From: Ectothiorhodospiraceae bacterium
GTDB taxonomy: Bacteria > Pseudomonadota > Gammaproteobacteria > Nitrococcales > AK92
NCBI GenBank assembly: GCA_029263635.1
Contig: JAJUFY010000046.1
Coordinates: forward strand, 1 to 11,293
Direction of reading: 5' to 3'
DNA length: 11,293 nt
Of the stretch, positions 9,839-11,293 are shown piece by piece. The notes below the pieces were generated by a model. The model worked only from the letters and a program-made list of their open reading frames with translations. It was not told the origin of the DNA and made no database searches. How positions within the stretch are numbered: the first letter of the stretch is position 1; the number at the start of each line of letters is the position of its first letter. Made by a program: the position numbers and the translations under genes.

Positions 9839-10411
9839 ATGACCGCATCCACCGTCAACAGCCGCTTCCCGGTCCCTGAAGTCGCCTCGCTGCCGGCCGA
9901 CCTGATAGCGCGGATCGAGGAACTGCAGGAAAAAATGGGGTTCGTCCCCAACGTCTTCCTCGCCCTCGCGCATCGCCCGGACGAGCTGCGCGCTTTCATT
10001 ACCTACCACGATCTGCTGATGGACAAGGCCGAGGGGCTGACCAAGGCCGAGCGCGAGATGATCGTGGTCGCGACCAGCGCCGCCAACGGCTGCCTGTACT
10101 GCACCGTCTCCCACGGAGCCTTCCTGCGCATCCGCTCGAAGCAGCCGCAACTCGCCGATCAGGTTGCCGTCAACTACCGGGAAGCGCCGCTCACTCCCAG
10201 GCAGCGGATCATGCTGGATTACGCCACCAAGCTCGCCGCCACGCCCTGGCTGGTGGAGGCGGAGGATCTGGAGCGCCTGGCGGAAGCCGGCTTCGACCAG
10301 GAAGAGATCTGGGACATCGGCGCCATCACCGCCCTGTTCGCCATGTCCAACCGCCTTGCCTCGCACACGGGGATGCATCCCAACCCCGAGTTCTACGGCA
10401 TGGCCCGCTGA
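9839..10411 (+). CDS. AhpD-like, peroxidase-related CxxC protein
   Basis: This 190-residue cytoplasmic protein of the AhpD/carboxymuconolactone decarboxylase superfamily resembles the 'uncharacterised peroxidase-related enzyme' group. The redox motif CLYC places C85 and C88, with H92 and E73 at the same spacing as the Glu, Cys, Cys and His of AhpD (12, 3 and 4 residues apart). It therefore probably reduces peroxides or other disulfide-linked substrates, but the reductant and substrate are unknown. The N-terminal FPVPEV and MGFVPNVFLALAHRP and the C-terminal HTGMHPNPEFYGMAR are typical of this group. GGAGG is 8 bases before the ATG. It lies 18 bases after livF on the same strand with no promoter visible between, so it is probably the last gene of the transport operon. 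A role in leucine or acid breakdown is suggested only by position. Confidence 0.85.
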   Translation: MTASTVNSRFPVPEVASLPADLIARIEELQEKMGFVPNVFLALAHRPDELRAFITYHDLLMDKAEGLTKAEREMIVVATSAANGCLYCTVSHGAFLRIRSKQPQLADQVAVNYREAPLTPRQRIMLDYATKLAATPWLVEAEDLERLAEAGFDQEEIWDIGAITALFAMSNRLASHTGMHPNPEFYGMAR

Positions 10412-10607
10412 CGCGGACTCGTTGCAATGACCGCCCTGGCGATGCGCCATCTGGGCATCCGTTCCGGTTGACCGCAACGTCGCTGGCCACGGCGGCGTCT
10501 CCCCTGGCCAACAGCGATGTCGTTGTATTACGTTTACGTAAACGAAAGTAGCCAGCCGCTCGAGCCGCACTCCCCGCGGCCGGCCGGCATCCCCTGGAGG
10601 AGTCACG
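10412..10607 (+). other. Intergenic region before liuA
   Basis: This 196-base gap separates the AhpD-like gene from liuA. It contains a short hairpin TGGCG-ATG-CGCCA at 10437-10449 and two TGGCCA copies at 10484-10489 and 10505-10510, but no T tract, so no clear intrinsic terminator. The third TTACGTAA-type operator lies at about 10528-10547. The break, with its own operator, suggests that liuA starts a separate transcript. Confidence 0.6.
10523..10551 (+). promoter_or_regulatory. Candidate LiuR operator 3 and possible liuA promoter
   Basis: CGTTTACGTAAACG at 10531-10544 is a perfect 14-base palindrome, and two of the three flanking pairs on each side also match (10528-10547). It is the best copy of the motif in the window and lies 63 bases before the liuA start. 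TTGTAT at 10523-10528 could be a -35. The matching -10 at 17 bases, AAAGTA (10546-10551), is poor, so the exact promoter is uncertain even though the operator is convincing. Confidence 0.7.
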
Positions 10608-11293
10608 ATGAGCCAGTTTCCGTCCCTGAATTTCGCGCTCGGCGAAGATATCGACATGCTGCGCGAGACGGTGGCGTCCTTCGCTGCCCGCGAGATCGCT
10701 CCCCGCGCCGCCGAGATCGACAGGAGCAACGAGTTTCCCGCCGATCTCTGGCGCAAGCTGGGCGAACTGGGCCTGCTCGGCATCACCGTCGGCGAGGAAT
10801 ACGGCGGCAGCAACATGGGCTATCTGGCCCACATCGTCGCCATGGAAGAGATCTCCCGCGCCTCCGCGTCGGTGGGGCTGTCCTACGGCGCCCACTCCAA
10901 TCTCTGCGTCAACCAGATCCGCCTGAACGGCACCGAGGAGCAGAAGCGCAAGTATCTGCCGAAGCTGATCTCGGGCGAGCATGTCGGCGCGCTGGCGATG
11001 TCGGAACCGGGAGCCGGCTCCGACGTGGTGTCGATGCGCCTGCGCGCGGAAAAGCGCGGCGACCGCTACATCCTCAACGGCAACAAGATGTGGATCACCA
11101 ACGGGCCGGATGCGGACACCCTGGTGGTGTACGCCAAGACCGACCCGGACGCCGGCAGCCGCGGCATCACCGCCTTCCTCATCGAACGCGGCTTCAAGGG
11201 CTTCTCCACCGCGCAGAAACTCGACAAGCTGGGCATGCGCGGCTCCAATACCTGCGAGCTGGTGTTCGAGGACTGCGAGGTGCCCGAGGAGAA
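10608..11293 (+). CDS. liuA: Isovaleryl-CoA dehydrogenase, N-terminal part (runs off the window)
   Basis: This acyl-CoA dehydrogenase oxidises isovaleryl-CoA to 3-methylcrotonyl-CoA, passing electrons from FAD to electron-transferring flavoprotein. It is the first dedicated step after leucine becomes isovaleryl-CoA. Only 228 complete codons are inside the window, and the frame is open to the edge. Seen here are the N-terminal helical domain (LRETVASFAAREIAPRA), the FAD/substrate motif MSEPGAGSD at 131-139, the flavin-contacting WITNG from W162, and LGMRGSNTCEL near the end. These match isovaleryl-CoA dehydrogenases better than short- or medium-chain ones. The catalytic Glu specific to this family is expected just beyond the edge, so that check cannot be made. 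GGAGGAG lies 5 bases before the ATG. It probably starts the liu operon, whose other genes would lie to the right. Confidence 0.92.
   Translation, partial: MSQFPSLNFALGEDIDMLRETVASFAAREIAPRAAEIDRSNEFPADLWRKLGELGLLGITVGEEYGGSNMGYLAHIVAMEEISRASASVGLSYGAHSNLCVNQIRLNGTEEQKRKYLPKLISGEHVGALAMSEPGAGSDVVSMRLRAEKRGDRYILNGNKMWITNGPDADTLVVYAKTDPDAGSRGITAFLIERGFKGFSTAQKLDKLGMRGSNTCELVFEDCEVPEE

Noticed and set aside
10437..10510. A rho-independent terminator after the AhpD-like gene
   Set aside because: The TGGCG/CGCCA hairpin and the TGGCCA pair can fold, but no T tract follows either one.

Overview
The window is GC-rich (roughly two thirds G+C by eye), with tight gene spacing, strong Shine-Dalgarno (SD) sites and Pseudomonadota-type protein families. 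A MerR-type LiuR regulator next to an isovaleryl-CoA dehydrogenase, together with a Liv-type ABC operon carrying its own acyl-CoA ligase, points to a gamma- or betaproteobacterium able to degrade leucine, isovalerate or related branched acids. The species cannot be named from the sequence. I saw no mobile element, CRISPR array, tRNA or rRNA.

Layout. (1) 27-1994, minus strand: acetoacetyl-CoA synthetase (aacS). (2) 2088-2495, plus strand and divergent from aacS: MerR-family regulator, probably LiuR. (3) 2496-3015: a 520-base non-coding or leader region with two TTACGTAA-type palindromes. The second lies between a good -35 and a fair -10. A roughly 300-base GC-rich leader follows, holding one doubtful short reading frame with an excellent SD. 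(4) 3016-9820: a compact operon of ABC ATPase (LivG type), long-chain-type acyl-CoA ligase, permeases LivH and LivM, periplasmic binding protein and ATPase LivF. (5) 9839-10411: an AhpD-like CxxC protein, 18 bases after livF and probably the last gene of the operon. (6) 10412-10607: a short gap with the third and best palindrome. (7) 10608 to the window edge: isovaleryl-CoA dehydrogenase (liuA), cut off by the window end.

How it may work together. The binding protein, permeases and ATPases would import a small organic acid or branched-chain compound. The ligase would convert a carboxylic acid to its CoA thioester. LiuA would oxidise isovaleryl-CoA, and the rest of the liu pathway (expected beyond the right edge) would give acetyl-CoA plus acetoacetate, which AacS activates to acetoacetyl-CoA. 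The same palindrome before the transporter operon and before liuA suggests that LiuR controls import, activation and oxidation as one unit. The shared operator is seen directly. The ligand and the sign of regulation are inferred.

The most interesting points are the import-plus-activation module under a leucine/isovalerate-type operator, the binding protein with a non-leucine-like pocket segment, and the long leader with paired operators ahead of the transport operon.
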